The notes below the pieces were generated by a model, which did not search any database, was not told where the DNA came from, and worked only from the letters and a program-made list of their open reading frames with translations. This document shows positions 26,319 through 34,510 of a stretch of 64,000 nt of DNA, piece by piece. This DNA comes from AC-32 sp963717725 (lineage in GTDB: Bacteria; Actinomycetota; Thermoleophilia; Gaiellales; Gaiellaceae). The stretch lies in NCBI GenBank assembly GCA_963717725.1, contig CAVQWS010000025.1, forward strand, positions 62,001-126,000, written 5' to 3'. Position numbers and translations under genes: made by a program. Each line of letters starts with the position of its first letter. Position 1 is the stretch's first letter.

Positions 26319-27397
26319 GCGCGCACCGCCGCAGCCTCCCGGATCACGCTCACGACACGCTCCTGCGTCTCGGCCGGGATGCCGGCCCACATCGGCAGGG
26401 CGAGGTTCTCGGCAGAGGCCTTCTCGGTCTCGGGCAGCGAGCCCTCCTGCCAGCCGAGGTAGCGCAGCGCCGGCTGCAGATGGAGCGGCGTGACGTAGTA
26501 CGAGGCGTTGCCGATCCCGGCGGCCGTGAGCGCCTCGCGGAAGCGGTCGCGCTCGGGCGAGCGGACGACGTACATGTGGTAGACGTGGCCGGGCTCGTCG
26601 GCCGGCAGCTCGCAGAGCTCGCCCAGACCGAGCTCCTCGTAGCGGGCGGCGGCCTCGCGGCGCGCGGCGTTCCAGCCCTCGATCTCACCGAGGAAGAGGC
26701 GCAGCACAGCGGCCTGCAGCTCGTCGAGGCGCGAGTTGTAGCCGACCGCCTCGAAGTCCTTCTTGTCGCGCGAGCCGTGGAAGCGGAGCACGGTGATTCG
26801 GTCGGCCAGCTCCTCGTCGGTGGCCGCGACCAGGCCGCCGTCGCCGAGTGCGAACAGGTTCTTGGTCGGGAAGAAGCTGAAGGTCGAGAGCGCGCCGACC
26901 TGGGCGACGCCCGGGGCGCCGTAGGCCTGCGCGGCGTCCTCGACGATCGGGATCCCGAGCTCGGTGAGGCCGGCGAGCGGCATCACGCGGCCGAACAGGT
27001 GCACCGGCATCAGCGCGCGCGTGCGGTCGGTGATGCGCGCGGCGACGTCCTCCGCGTCGAGGTTGAGCGTCACCGGGTCGATGTCGGCGAAGACCGGCGT
27101 CGCCCCGCGGCGAGCGATCGACTCTGCCGTCGCGTAGAAGGTGAACGAGGGGCAGATCACCTCGTCGCCGGGACCGACCTCCATCGCGTCGAGCGCCAGC
27201 ACGAGCGCGTCGGTGCCGTTCGCGACGCCGACCGTACGCGGCACGCCGAGCTGCTCGGCCGCCTCGGCCTCGAACGCCTTCACGTTCGGGCCCAGGATGA
27301 AGACGCCCGAGTCGAGCACGCCCGCGATCCGCTCCTGGATCTGCGGAATCAGGCGCTCGTACTGGGCCTTGACGTCGACGAGTGGGGTGTCAGGCAC
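26315..27397 (-). CDS. DegT/DnrJ/EryC1 family PLP-dependent sugar aminotransferase
   Basis: 360-residue fold-type-I aminotransferase that aminates nucleotide keto-sugars. It shows VGVANGTDALVLALDAM, CPSFTFYATAESI, FADIDPVTLNLD, VEDAAQAYGA and the PLP-lysine region FSFFPTKNLFALGDGG, then GYNSRLDELQAAVL. GTG at 27397 gives the normal VPDTPLVDVKAQYE start. Its stop overlaps the 4,6-dehydratase GTG, so the two likely act in sequence to give a 4-amino-4,6-dideoxy-sugar for the glycan made from the sugar transferase gene nearby. Confidence 0.93.
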   Translation of the reverse strand: MPDTPLVDVKAQYERLIPQIQERIAGVLDSGVFILGPNVKAFEAEAAEQLGVPRTVGVANGTDALVLALDAMEVGPGDEVICPSFTFYATAESIARRGATPVFADIDPVTLNLDAEDVAARITDRTRALMPVHLFGRVMPLAGLTELGIPIVEDAAQAYGAPGVAQVGALSTFSFFPTKNLFALGDGGLVAATDEELADRITVLRFHGSRDKKDFEAVGYNSRLDELQAAVLRLFLGEIEGWNAARREAAARYEELGLGELCELPADEPGHVYHMYVVRSPERDRFREALTAAGIGNASYYVTPLHLQPALRYLGWQEGSLPETEKASAENLALPMWAGIPAETQERVVSVIREAAAVRA

Positions 27398-28037
27398 GCG
27401 ATCGGAGTCTAGAGAACCACCGGAATACCAGGTACAGCGCGAGCAGCGCGGCTCCTGCCACGAGCGCGAGGTCGAATGCGTGGTGAAAACGCTCGTAGTT
27501 GCTGCCGAAGGCGTAACCGATCCCCGCGAGCGCGAACGCCCAGATCGCCGAGCCGATCGCCGTCGGCCAGAGATACGGCCAGAACCGCATCCGGAAGACG
27601 CCGGCGGGGATCGAGACGAACGAGCGCACGACCGGCGTGATCCGGCCGAGCAGTACGGCCCAGCGGTCGTGCCGGTCGAACCAGCGCTCTGCGCGCTCGA
27701 GCCGCTCCGGCCCGAGGTGGAGCAGGCGCCCGTGACGCTCAACGAACGGCCTCCCACCGGCGCGGCCGATCCACCAGCCGCCGATCGAGCCGACCACGTA
27801 GCCCAGCGTGCCGGCGAGCGCCATCGTCACGAAGGCCCAGCCGCCGGAGTCGATCTTGTGGCCGAAGAGCACCACGTCCTGTGAGGCGAAGGCTCCGGAG
27901 GCGAGCGCGCCCGCGTAGACCATCACCAGCTCGCTCGCCGCCGGGAAGACCGCGTCGATCGCCATCAACAGGAAGACCGCGTAGACGCCGTGGTCGCCGA
28001 CGAAATTGGTGATGGAGCCGGAGACCGACGCGAGCAC
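27390..28037 (-). CDS. DedA/SNARE-associated family membrane protein
   Basis: 215-residue DedA family protein, a group linked to undecaprenyl-phosphate or phospholipid recycling across the membrane. It shows the early re-entrant helix region FPAASELVMVYAGALASG, the GYVVGSIGGWWIGRAGG stretch, and the signature GRITPVVRSFVSIPAGVFRM with conserved Arg and Pro. Several transmembrane helices are evident. GTG start at 28037. It overlaps the DegT start by 8 bases, placing lipid-carrier recycling in the glycan operon. Confidence 0.92.
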   Translation of the reverse strand: MLASVSGSITNFVGDHGVYAVFLLMAIDAVFPAASELVMVYAGALASGAFASQDVVLFGHKIDSGGWAFVTMALAGTLGYVVGSIGGWWIGRAGGRPFVERHGRLLHLGPERLERAERWFDRHDRWAVLLGRITPVVRSFVSIPAGVFRMRFWPYLWPTAIGSAIWAFALAGIGYAFGSNYERFHHAFDLALVAGAALLALYLVFRWFSRLRSRA

Positions 28038-28056
28038 GCGCCGAGTCTATGGACGC

Positions 28057-29796
28057 CTAGCGTCGGATGACGAAGTTCTGGTTCAGGTCGACCGGGCCGA
28101 ACGAGTTCTGGGCGAAGACCTTGAACACGTAGGTGCCGCGGTAGACCTGGCGGCCGTTCTGGAAGCGGCCGTTCCAGGCGATCGCGCGCGTGCCGGCGGC
28201 GAGGTTCTGGGCCGGCAGGCGCCGGATCAGGATGCCCTTCGGCGTCCAGATCGAAGGCGTCACGCGCGCGGGCGCGGCCAGCTTGAAGCGGGCGACGACC
28301 GCGGTGCGCGTCTTCGGCCGCAGCCGCACCGAGCGCGGTGCGACGCTCATGAAGCCGAGCGTGTCGTTCAGCCAGAACGAGCGCTCGACCGAGGAGGTGC
28401 GGCCCTGGTCGTCCTGGGCGGAGACGACCCAGCGCCAGCGCCCGAGCGGGTCGGCCTGGCGTCTCCTCGCGGGCGAGGGCCAGGTGTACGAGTAGACGCC
28501 GGGCTGCCGCGCGGTGGTCTCGTCCAACACCGTCGCCCCGCCCGGCCCGACCAGGCTCGTCGTCACCGTCGACGGCGCGACCACCTTGAACGAGAGTTGC
28601 TGGCGCTCGGCGATCCCGTCACCGTTCGGCGAGACGACCGAGAGCGCGGGCGGCGGCGCGTAGACGCCGGTGTAGAGGATGGCCAGCGACTCGGCGACCG
28701 AGCGCTCGCCGCCGGGGTCCGAAGGCCGGTTCATCAGCCTGCCGTCGAAGGCCATCGTCGTCGAGCCGCCCGCGTCGAGCGCGGAGGCAGTCACCGCGCC
28801 GAGCCTGACCATCGCCTGCGCGAGCTCCCAGTTCGTCATTCCGACGCTGAAGCCGCGACGACGCCCGTCGACGGCGAGCAGGATGATCTTCCCGTCGGCG
28901 CGCTGGCCGACAGCGGTGCGCGGGTTGCGCGGGCCGAGCTGCGAGGGCAGGAAGTCCTCGCCGGCCGTCCAGACCGGCTTGCCGGCGCGCACGATCGCGG
29001 GGCCACCGCCGAGGGCGTCGGTGACGCCGGTCGAGAGCCAGTCGGGCTGGAGGATCAGCCGCGTCAGGAGCGGCGTTCCCGGCGTCGCCTCGGCCTGCAC
29101 CTTCGCGACCTGCGAGCCGCGCGCGAGCAGCACCGCGCCGTTCTTCGGGATCGGCAGGCCGCCGCCCGAGTGCGTCGAGGTGACGACGCCGGTCAGGTCG
29201 GTGCCGGGCACCGCCGGCGGGAACGGCTGCAGGACGACCTCGAACACGCCCGCGATCCTCGGCGTCGTGGGGCCCCAGGCCGGCGTGAAGAGCGAGGTGC
29301 CGTCGCCGCGGGGCGGCTGGTTCAGGCCGGTCAGCGGCCGGCGCTGGCCGAGGCCCTGCCAGTAGCCGAAGAAGGAGACGCGCCCGACGCTGAGCTTGCC
29401 GTCGGACCCGATGCCGACGCTCGAGCGCGCGCGGTAGGGCGGGCTCATCAGCACCTTGTCCTGCATGAACATCCCGCTCGGGTGGCCGTCGTTGAAGTTG
29501 AAGAGGTCGCCGTTGACGCCCGCGACCGTGGCCGTGGCCGAGATGTCCTTCTGCATCGAGGTGACGCGCTCGGTGCCCAGGATCGCGCCGTTCGAGAGCA
29601 GCGGCTTGAGCTGGTAGAGCCCGCCGGGGCGCGGCATGGTGAGCACGTTCAGGACGACGGGTCCGTGCGCGGTGAACTGCACCGTGCGCTGGTAGCTCAC
29701 GTTTGGCATGAGCACCTGTGCGGCGGCGCGCGCCGACGGCGAAAGCGCGACGGCGGACGATGCCAACAGGGCTCCGATGAGGATTCTGCGGAGCAC
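28057..29796 (-). CDS. Secreted phosphodiester glycosidase (NAGPA-domain) with C-terminal FlgD-like domain
   Basis: 579-residue exported protein. Signal peptide after GTG 29796: LRRILIGALLASSAVALSPS followed by ARAAAQ. The central part is a phosphodiester glycosidase domain: VAGVNGDLFNFNDGHPSG, ALGGGPAIVRAGKP, PRTAVGQRADGKIILLAVDG and SALDAGGSTTMAFDGRLMN, the catalytic core. The last 180 residues carry beta-rich repeats with SPNGDGIAE and a FlgD-Ig-like end (GTRAIAWNGRFQNGRQV, GTYVFKVFAQN). It likely removes GlcNAc- or sugar-phosphodiester from an exported glycan or teichoic-type polymer. It sits 19 bases upstream of DedA in the same operon. Confidence 0.87.
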   Translation of the reverse strand: MLRRILIGALLASSAVALSPSARAAAQVLMPNVSYQRTVQFTAHGPVVLNVLTMPRPGGLYQLKPLLSNGAILGTERVTSMQKDISATATVAGVNGDLFNFNDGHPSGMFMQDKVLMSPPYRARSSVGIGSDGKLSVGRVSFFGYWQGLGQRRPLTGLNQPPRGDGTSLFTPAWGPTTPRIAGVFEVVLQPFPPAVPGTDLTGVVTSTHSGGGLPIPKNGAVLLARGSQVAKVQAEATPGTPLLTRLILQPDWLSTGVTDALGGGPAIVRAGKPVWTAGEDFLPSQLGPRNPRTAVGQRADGKIILLAVDGRRRGFSVGMTNWELAQAMVRLGAVTASALDAGGSTTMAFDGRLMNRPSDPGGERSVAESLAILYTGVYAPPPALSVVSPNGDGIAERQQLSFKVVAPSTVTTSLVGPGGATVLDETTARQPGVYSYTWPSPARRRQADPLGRWRWVVSAQDDQGRTSSVERSFWLNDTLGFMSVAPRSVRLRPKTRTAVVARFKLAAPARVTPSIWTPKGILIRRLPAQNLAAGTRAIAWNGRFQNGRQVYRGTYVFKVFAQNSFGPVDLNQNFVIRR

Positions 29797-29899
29797 GACC
29801 CCGCCCCACGGTACCGAAGGCCTCCAGAACCGTCCAACGGACTCCGGTGAAGCTTTCGTAAAGCCGCGCCCAGACCGCATGGAGAGGTAGGTTCCAGGC

Positions 29900-31201
29900 G
29901 TGAGCGCGACCGTCGGCACGCGCACCGAGCTGCTCGAAGAGCTCGTCGCGCGCTACCCGCAGATCCCACCCGAGGCAGTGCTGAAGGAGGACCTGCTTCG
30001 CACCGGTATGGCGTTCGACGTGAGCGCGCTGACCGACAACCTCGACGGCGGCGTGAAGCCGAAGTCCTACTTCATCTTCTCGTTCGACCAGAAGCCGCTG
30101 GCCGAGCTCGGCGCCGCGGCCACCCAGCGGCCACCCGAGGAGATCGCGCTGACCGGCGGGCCCTGGGAGCTACGCCGCACGATCGTCTCGGTGCGCGTCA
30201 ACCCCGACTCGCCCTACCGCGTCTCGCGCGGCGAGGACGGCCTGCGGCTCTCGCTCGACGGCCGCGACCTGGCCGAGGTCGCGCTGCCGTCGATGCCCGA
30301 GTACTACCGCCACACGCTCGAAAACGGCAAGACGGTGATGGAGACCGCGCCGACGATCGAGTGGGGCTACCTGATCTACCTGACCGTGCTGCGGCTCTGC
30401 CAGTACTTCGGCGCCAAGGAAGAGTGCGGCTTCTGCGACATCAACCACAACTGGCGCCAGCACAAGAAGGCCGGACGGCCGTACACGGGCGTGAAGCCAA
30501 TCGAGGACGTGCTCGAGGCGCTTGCCCTGATCGACCGCTATGACGAGGGCACGAGCCACGCCTACACGCTCACCGGCGGCTCGGTCACCTCCACGGTCGA
30601 GGGACTCACGGAAGCGGATTTCTACGGCCGCTACGCCCAGGCGATCGAGGAGCGCTTCCCGGGCCGCTGGATCGGCAAGGTGGTCGCGCAGGCGCTGCCG
30701 AAAGCCGACGCACAGCGCTTCAAGGACTACGGCATCTCGATCTACCACCCGAACTACGAGGTCTGGGACAAGCGCCTGTTCTCGCTGATCTCGCCGGGCA
30801 AGCAGCGCTACGTCGGCCGCGAGGAGTGGCACCGGCGGATCCTCGATGCGGCAGAGGTCTTCGGGCCGCGCAACGTGATCCCGAACTTCGTCGCCGGAGT
30901 GGAGATGGCCAGGCCGTTCGGCTTCGCCACGATCGACGAGGCGATCGTCTCGACAACCGAGGGCCTCGACTACTTCATGAGCCACGGTGTCGCGCCGCGC
31001 TTCACGACCTGGTGCCCGGAGCCGACGACGCCGCTCGGCCGCGACAACCCGGACGGCGCGCCGCTCGAATACCACGTGCGCCTGCTCGAGGCCTACCGTG
31101 ACGCGCTGCACCGGCACGGGCTCGCCCCGCCGCCCGGCTACGGCGAGGCGGGCGTCGGCAACGCGGTCTTCTCGGTCAGCTCGTTCATGGACGTCCTGTG
31201 A
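29900..31201 (+). CDS. Radical-SAM-like protein with unusual CX8CX2C motif, coupled to mqnC
   Basis: 433 residues from GTG 29900. The only cysteine cluster suited to a 4Fe-4S site is LRLCQYFGAKEECGFCDIN, with Cys167, Cys176 and Cys179. This is CX8CX2C instead of the canonical radical SAM CX3CX2C. Downstream are YTLTGGSVTSTVEGL (a GGE-like glycine motif position), GKVVAQALPKADAQRF, ISIYHPNYEVWDKRLF and NVIPNFVAGVEMARPFGF. These fit the barrel strands of a radical SAM enzyme. The first 150 residues form an extra domain. Its stop overlaps the mqnC GTG by 4 bases, so a role near menaquinone synthesis or a related futalosine-like molecule is inferred. I cannot name the family. Confidence 0.7.
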   Translation: MSATVGTRTELLEELVARYPQIPPEAVLKEDLLRTGMAFDVSALTDNLDGGVKPKSYFIFSFDQKPLAELGAAATQRPPEEIALTGGPWELRRTIVSVRVNPDSPYRVSRGEDGLRLSLDGRDLAEVALPSMPEYYRHTLENGKTVMETAPTIEWGYLIYLTVLRLCQYFGAKEECGFCDINHNWRQHKKAGRPYTGVKPIEDVLEALALIDRYDEGTSHAYTLTGGSVTSTVEGLTEADFYGRYAQAIEERFPGRWIGKVVAQALPKADAQRFKDYGISIYHPNYEVWDKRLFSLISPGKQRYVGREEWHRRILDAAEVFGPRNVIPNFVAGVEMARPFGFATIDEAIVSTTEGLDYFMSHGVAPRFTTWCPEPTTPLGRDNPDGAPLEYHVRLLEAYRDALHRHGLAPPPGYGEAGVGNAVFSVSSFMDVL

Positions 31202-32226
31202 GCCGCATCTCGGTCGACGAGGCCCGCGCGCTCTGGAACGAGGCGAGCGACGACGAGCTGCAGCGCCTCGCCGGCGAGGTGCGCGCCCGCTACCACGAGG
31301 CGAACCACGCGACCTACATGGTGATGCGGATCGTCAACTACACGAACGTCTGCGTCGCCCAGTGCGACTACTGCGCCTTCTACGTGCTGCCGAACCAGAC
31401 CGGCGGCTACGTGCTCTCACGCGAGGAGGTGTTCGCCAAGATCGACGAGCTGGTCGAGCTCGGCGGCGACCTGGTCGCGTTCAACGGCGGCTTCAACCCG
31501 AAGCTCCCGCTCGACTTCTACTGCGACCTGTTCGCGTCGGTGCGCGCGCGCTACGGCGACCGGGTCGAGTTCTACGCGCTCACGATCGCCGAGTTCGTCT
31601 TCCTCGCCGACCGCGCCGGAATCTCCTACGCGGAGGCGGCGGCACGCCTGCGTGACGCCGGCGTGCACTGGATCACCGGCGGCGGCTCGGAGATCCTGAC
31701 CGAGGACTTCCGCGCGCGGCATGCCAAGTGGAAGTACACGGTCGCCGACTACTTCGAGGCCCAGCGCGCGATCGTCGAGGCCGGGCTGCAGACGACGGCG
31801 ACGATGGTGATCGGCTTCGACGAGACCCTCGACGAGCGGCTCGAGCACCTGCAGCGCACGCGCGACTTCCAGGACGAGATCGGCGGCCTGTTCTCGTTCC
31901 TCTGCTGGACGTACAAGCCATACGGCACAGCGTTCGGCGGCCGTGAGATCTCGCCGCGCGAGTACTGGCGGCACATCGCGCTCTCGCGGATCTTCCTCGA
32001 CAACGTGCGCCACATCCGCACCTCGGTGCTGACCCTGAACGAGGACGCCTTCCGCGCGCTCGACTACGGCGCCGACGACTTCGACCTGCCGATCGAGGAC
32101 GAGGTCACCGAGAAGGCCGGAGCGACGATCGACCTCGACCTCGAGGGCCTGCTCGCAATCCCGCGCCGGCTCGGCTACCAGGTCGAGTACCGCCGCGCCG
32201 AACGGCCCGCTGCCCTGACGCCGTAG
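31198..32226 (+). CDS. mqnC: Cyclic dehypoxanthine futalosine synthase (radical SAM)
   Basis: 342-residue radical SAM enzyme of the futalosine menaquinone route, converting dehypoxanthine futalosine to its cyclic form. The cluster motif reads NYTNVCVAQCDYCAFYVLP, a canonical CX3CX2C with the MqnC/MqnE-family NYTN lead. NGGFNPKLPLDFYCDLF, EFYALTIAEFVFLADRAGIS, GVHWITGGGSEILTEDFR and TATMVIGFDETLDERLEHL are family regions. GTG at 31198 overlaps the upstream radical-SAM-like gene. MqnC is preferred over MqnE from the GGGSEI stretch and length. The MBL gene begins on the very next base after the stop. Confidence 0.88.
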   Translation: MSRISVDEARALWNEASDDELQRLAGEVRARYHEANHATYMVMRIVNYTNVCVAQCDYCAFYVLPNQTGGYVLSREEVFAKIDELVELGGDLVAFNGGFNPKLPLDFYCDLFASVRARYGDRVEFYALTIAEFVFLADRAGISYAEAAARLRDAGVHWITGGGSEILTEDFRARHAKWKYTVADYFEAQRAIVEAGLQTTATMVIGFDETLDERLEHLQRTRDFQDEIGGLFSFLCWTYKPYGTAFGGREISPREYWRHIALSRIFLDNVRHIRTSVLTLNEDAFRALDYGADDFDLPIEDEVTEKAGATIDLDLEGLLAIPRRLGYQVEYRRAERPAALTP

Positions 32227-33039
32227 ATGCGCTGGGAACGATTCGAGGGGTTTCTGTGGGAGACCACGTCGCTGCTCGTCCTCGGCGAACGCGAGTCGCT
32301 CGTCGTCGACCCGGCGATCACGAGCGACGAGGTCGCCGGGATCGCAGCTAGGGCACAGGAGCTCGGCGCGCCGGTCGGGCAGGTGCTGATCACGCACGGA
32401 GACTGGGACCACGTCTGCGGCATCGGCGCCTTTCCCGAGGCGGTGGTCGCGATGGGCGAGGAGACGGCGGCGAAAGTGGAGGACGGCTCGCGCGTTCAAT
32501 CCATCCAGCGCGCCGTCGACGCTTACGGCTTCGTCTCCTCTGGGCCTCCGCGCGTCGACGAGACGTTCCAGCGCGGCCGGGCGGTCGGGCTCGGCGAGTT
32601 CGCCGTCGAGACGTTCCCGCTCGTCGGACACACCCCCGATGGCACCGGCTTCCGGTTTCGTGAGCTCGGGCTCCTCGTGGTCGGCGACCATCTGTCGCCG
32701 GTCGAGTTTCCCTTCGCGACCTCACCGTCCGCGTACCGGTTGACGCTCGCAGGCTTGATCGAGCTGCTCCGCGAAGACCCGCCGGAGACGGTGATCCCGG
32801 GACACGGCCCGCCGCTCACAGCCGAGGAGGCGCTCGGCGTCGCGGAGGCCGATCTTCGCTACCTCCGCTCCCTGCACGTGGCCGTCGTCGACGCGCTGGC
32901 CGGGGACGGGACACGCGACGAGGCGCAGGCGGCCGGGCTCGCCGTTGCGCTGCCACGGGAATCGTCGCCCGATCTCGAGGAGATGCGGAGCTTCAACGTC
33001 GAGCGGGAAATCGCCGAAATCGTTCCCGCAGCGGCGTAG
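32227..33039 (+). CDS. MBL-fold metallohydrolase
   Basis: 270-residue metallo-beta-lactamase fold protein. The metal motif reads ITHGDWDHVCGIG, which is H-x-D-x-D-H: the usual second His of HxHxDH is Asp. FPLVGHTPDGTGF, LVVGDHLSP and VIPGHGPPL supply the other metal-ligand positions. It starts immediately after the mqnC stop (TAGATG), in the same transcription unit. A role as thioesterase, lactonase or phosphodiesterase cannot be chosen from sequence. The link to menaquinone is only positional. Confidence 0.85.
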   Translation: MRWERFEGFLWETTSLLVLGERESLVVDPAITSDEVAGIAARAQELGAPVGQVLITHGDWDHVCGIGAFPEAVVAMGEETAAKVEDGSRVQSIQRAVDAYGFVSSGPPRVDETFQRGRAVGLGEFAVETFPLVGHTPDGTGFRFRELGLLVVGDHLSPVEFPFATSPSAYRLTLAGLIELLREDPPETVIPGHGPPLTAEEALGVAEADLRYLRSLHVAVVDALAGDGTRDEAQAAGLAVALPRESSPDLEEMRSFNVEREIAEIVPAAA

Positions 33040-33052
33040 GTACGCTGACGGC

Positions 33053-33256
33053 GTGTTCCCGTGGCTCATCTTCGGCGTGATCGCCGTGCCGCTCCTCCTC
33101 GTCGGCTTCATGGCCACCCGCCGCAGGACGGACGCAGGCGAGCATCCCGCAAGCGGCGAGACGCTCACGGAAAAGGAACTCGCCGAGGCGGAGGCCTATG
33201 AGGCGAAGTGGCACGAGGAGGACAAAGAGCGCTACCGCGAGGAGCGCTTGCCCTAG
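33053..33256 (+). CDS. Small single-pass membrane protein, function unknown
   Basis: 67 residues from GTG 33053: a membrane segment FPWLIFGVIAVPLLLVGFMA, a basic stop-transfer RRR, then an acidic, charged, probably helical tail rich in Glu and Lys (EKELAEAEAYEAKWHEEDKE). It follows the MBL gene by 13 bases and ends just before the hairpin at 33262-33284. I do not recognise a family. Confidence 0.6.
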   Translation: MFPWLIFGVIAVPLLLVGFMATRRRTDAGEHPASGETLTEKELAEAEAYEAKWHEEDKERYREERLP

Positions 33257-33261
33257 CCCGA

Positions 33262-33284
33262 GCCCTTCGCGTTCAGCGAAGGGC
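33262..33284. terminator. Bidirectional hairpin terminator between convergent genes
   Basis: Perfect 9-base-pair stem, GCCCTTCGC at 33262-33270 and GCGAAGGGC at 33276-33284, with a 5-base loop GTTCA. It lies between the end of the mqnC/MBL unit and the stop of the convergent cupin gene, whose TGA falls in the loop. There is no clear T-run, so it would act as a GC-hairpin terminator. Confidence 0.6.
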
Positions 33285-33911
33285 CTCCTGGAACCGCGGG
33301 TCGTCGCGCACAGCGGCGAAGTCCTCGTCCGCGCGCGCCTGCTCCCGGAACGGTGGGAACAGCTCGACGGACCGCTTGAGGTGGTCGAACGTCTCGTCGC
33401 CGGTATCGCCCACGAGCATGGCGAAGCACGCGTAGTTGTAATGGAGGCCCGGGCTGTCGGGCACCTGCTCGAGGCCGCGGCGAACCGCGTCGAGCGCGTC
33501 GCCGTAGCGCTGTTCGCCGTAGGCGGCCATCGACTCGCTCTGGAACGGCCACGCCTCGCCCCAGTCGAGCGCCTGGTACGCCTCGCCCGGTGTGCCGCCG
33601 AGGGCCAGGACGACTCCTTCTCCGGTCGCCTTCCGGCGTGACTCCGGGGGGACCGACACGAGCGTCCCCGAGGGCGCGTCGAACGTCTCGCCGTCGACTT
33701 CGAAGGTCGCGTTCCCCTCGAGCACGATGTACAGCTCCTCCTGGCCCGAGCCTGACTCGTCGTGCTCGTTGATCAGGGTGCCTTCCTCGTTGGGCGTGAA
33801 AGCGTTGACTCCGAACGCGTGGATCCCGAGCGGCTCGCGCACCGGGATCATCCGGCCGCGCCGCTCGATGTCGTCCAGGCGCGCGACCTTCATCTTCGGG
33901 TTGTCGTTCAT
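33273..33911 (-). CDS. Cupin domain protein with C-terminal tetratricopeptide-like region
   Basis: 212 residues from ATG 33911, after a GGAGGTG ribosome site. Residues 20-105 form a cupin: GIHAFGVNAFTPN, LINEHDESGSGQEELYIVLE (metal-binding His/Glu) and GNATFEVDGETFDAPSGTLV. Residues 120-205 are TPR-like: AAYGEQRYGDALDAVRRGLE, LHYNYACFAMLVGD and DEDFAAVRDDPRFQEAL. It is clearly paralogous along its whole length to the gene at 34511-35161. The function is unknown; sensing or stress-related roles have been proposed for similar fusions, but nothing here proves one. Confidence 0.83.
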   Translation of the reverse strand: MNDNPKMKVARLDDIERRGRMIPVREPLGIHAFGVNAFTPNEEGTLINEHDESGSGQEELYIVLEGNATFEVDGETFDAPSGTLVSVPPESRRKATGEGVVLALGGTPGEAYQALDWGEAWPFQSESMAAYGEQRYGDALDAVRRGLEQVPDSPGLHYNYACFAMLVGDTGDETFDHLKRSVELFPPFREQARADEDFAAVRDDPRFQEALR

Positions 33912-33938
33912 CCGATCACCTCCGTCCAGCACGGGTTG

Positions 33939-34508
33939 TCAGCTCCAAGGTAACTGCCGCCACGCATCTGGTCGGCCGAGGCGCCAATGCTCGAACGGCG
34001 CGTACGCTTCGCGCGGGCTGGGCGTCTCGGTCTCGACGCCGGCGCCGCGGGCTCGCGCTTTCTCCGAGACCGGGTAGACGATCGTGCCGTCTTCGGTCCG
34101 CGCGCCGGTCATGAAGATCACGCACGGGTCCTCGCCGGTGCCGACGAAGGTGTGCCGCGTGCCCGGCGGGCAGTGCACGAAGTCCCACGCGCGGAGCTCT
34201 CGCTCCTCCTCTTCGATCACGAGCAGGCACGTGCCGGCGAGGACGAGGAAGTCCTCCTGGTCCGATTCGCCGTGGTACATCCCGGTCGGCTTGCCCGGCT
34301 CGAGCACGGCCAGCGTGAAACCGAGCTGCTCGAACTGCTGCGGCTCCAGGTCGTGCCGATCGGCGAGCACACGCCCGTTGCTCTCGAACACGCACCGCCC
34401 GCCGAAGGCGTCGTTGCGCAACCAGGCCGCCTCGGCCACGTTGACCACGAACCACCCCGGGCTGACCGGTGCGAGACCTGAGCCGACGTCCTCGAGCCGC
34501 GCCTCCAT
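33939..34508 (-). CDS. Cupin domain protein
   Basis: 189-residue single-domain cupin. The first motif region reads MYHGESDQEDFLVLAGTCLL, with metal-ligand His/Glu. The second motif is DFVHCPPGTRHTFVGTGEDP with His. A Trp-rich C-terminus follows (APFEHWRLGRPDAWRQLPW). ATG 34508 is two bases downstream of the stop of the cupin-TPR gene at 34511, so both are co-transcribed with the next cupin-TPR gene. A sugar isomerase, dioxygenase or storage-type role is equally possible. Confidence 0.83.
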   Translation of the reverse strand: MEARLEDVGSGLAPVSPGWFVVNVAEAAWLRNDAFGGRCVFESNGRVLADRHDLEPQQFEQLGFTLAVLEPGKPTGMYHGESDQEDFLVLAGTCLLVIEEEERELRAWDFVHCPPGTRHTFVGTGEDPCVIFMTGARTEDGTIVYPVSEKARARGAGVETETPSPREAYAPFEHWRLGRPDAWRQLPWS

Positions 34509-34510
34509 CG

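Noticed and set aside
29900..31201. Aminofutalosine synthase MqnE
   Set aside because: MqnE has canonical CX3CX2C and is shorter; this protein has CX8CX2C and a 150-residue N-terminal extension.
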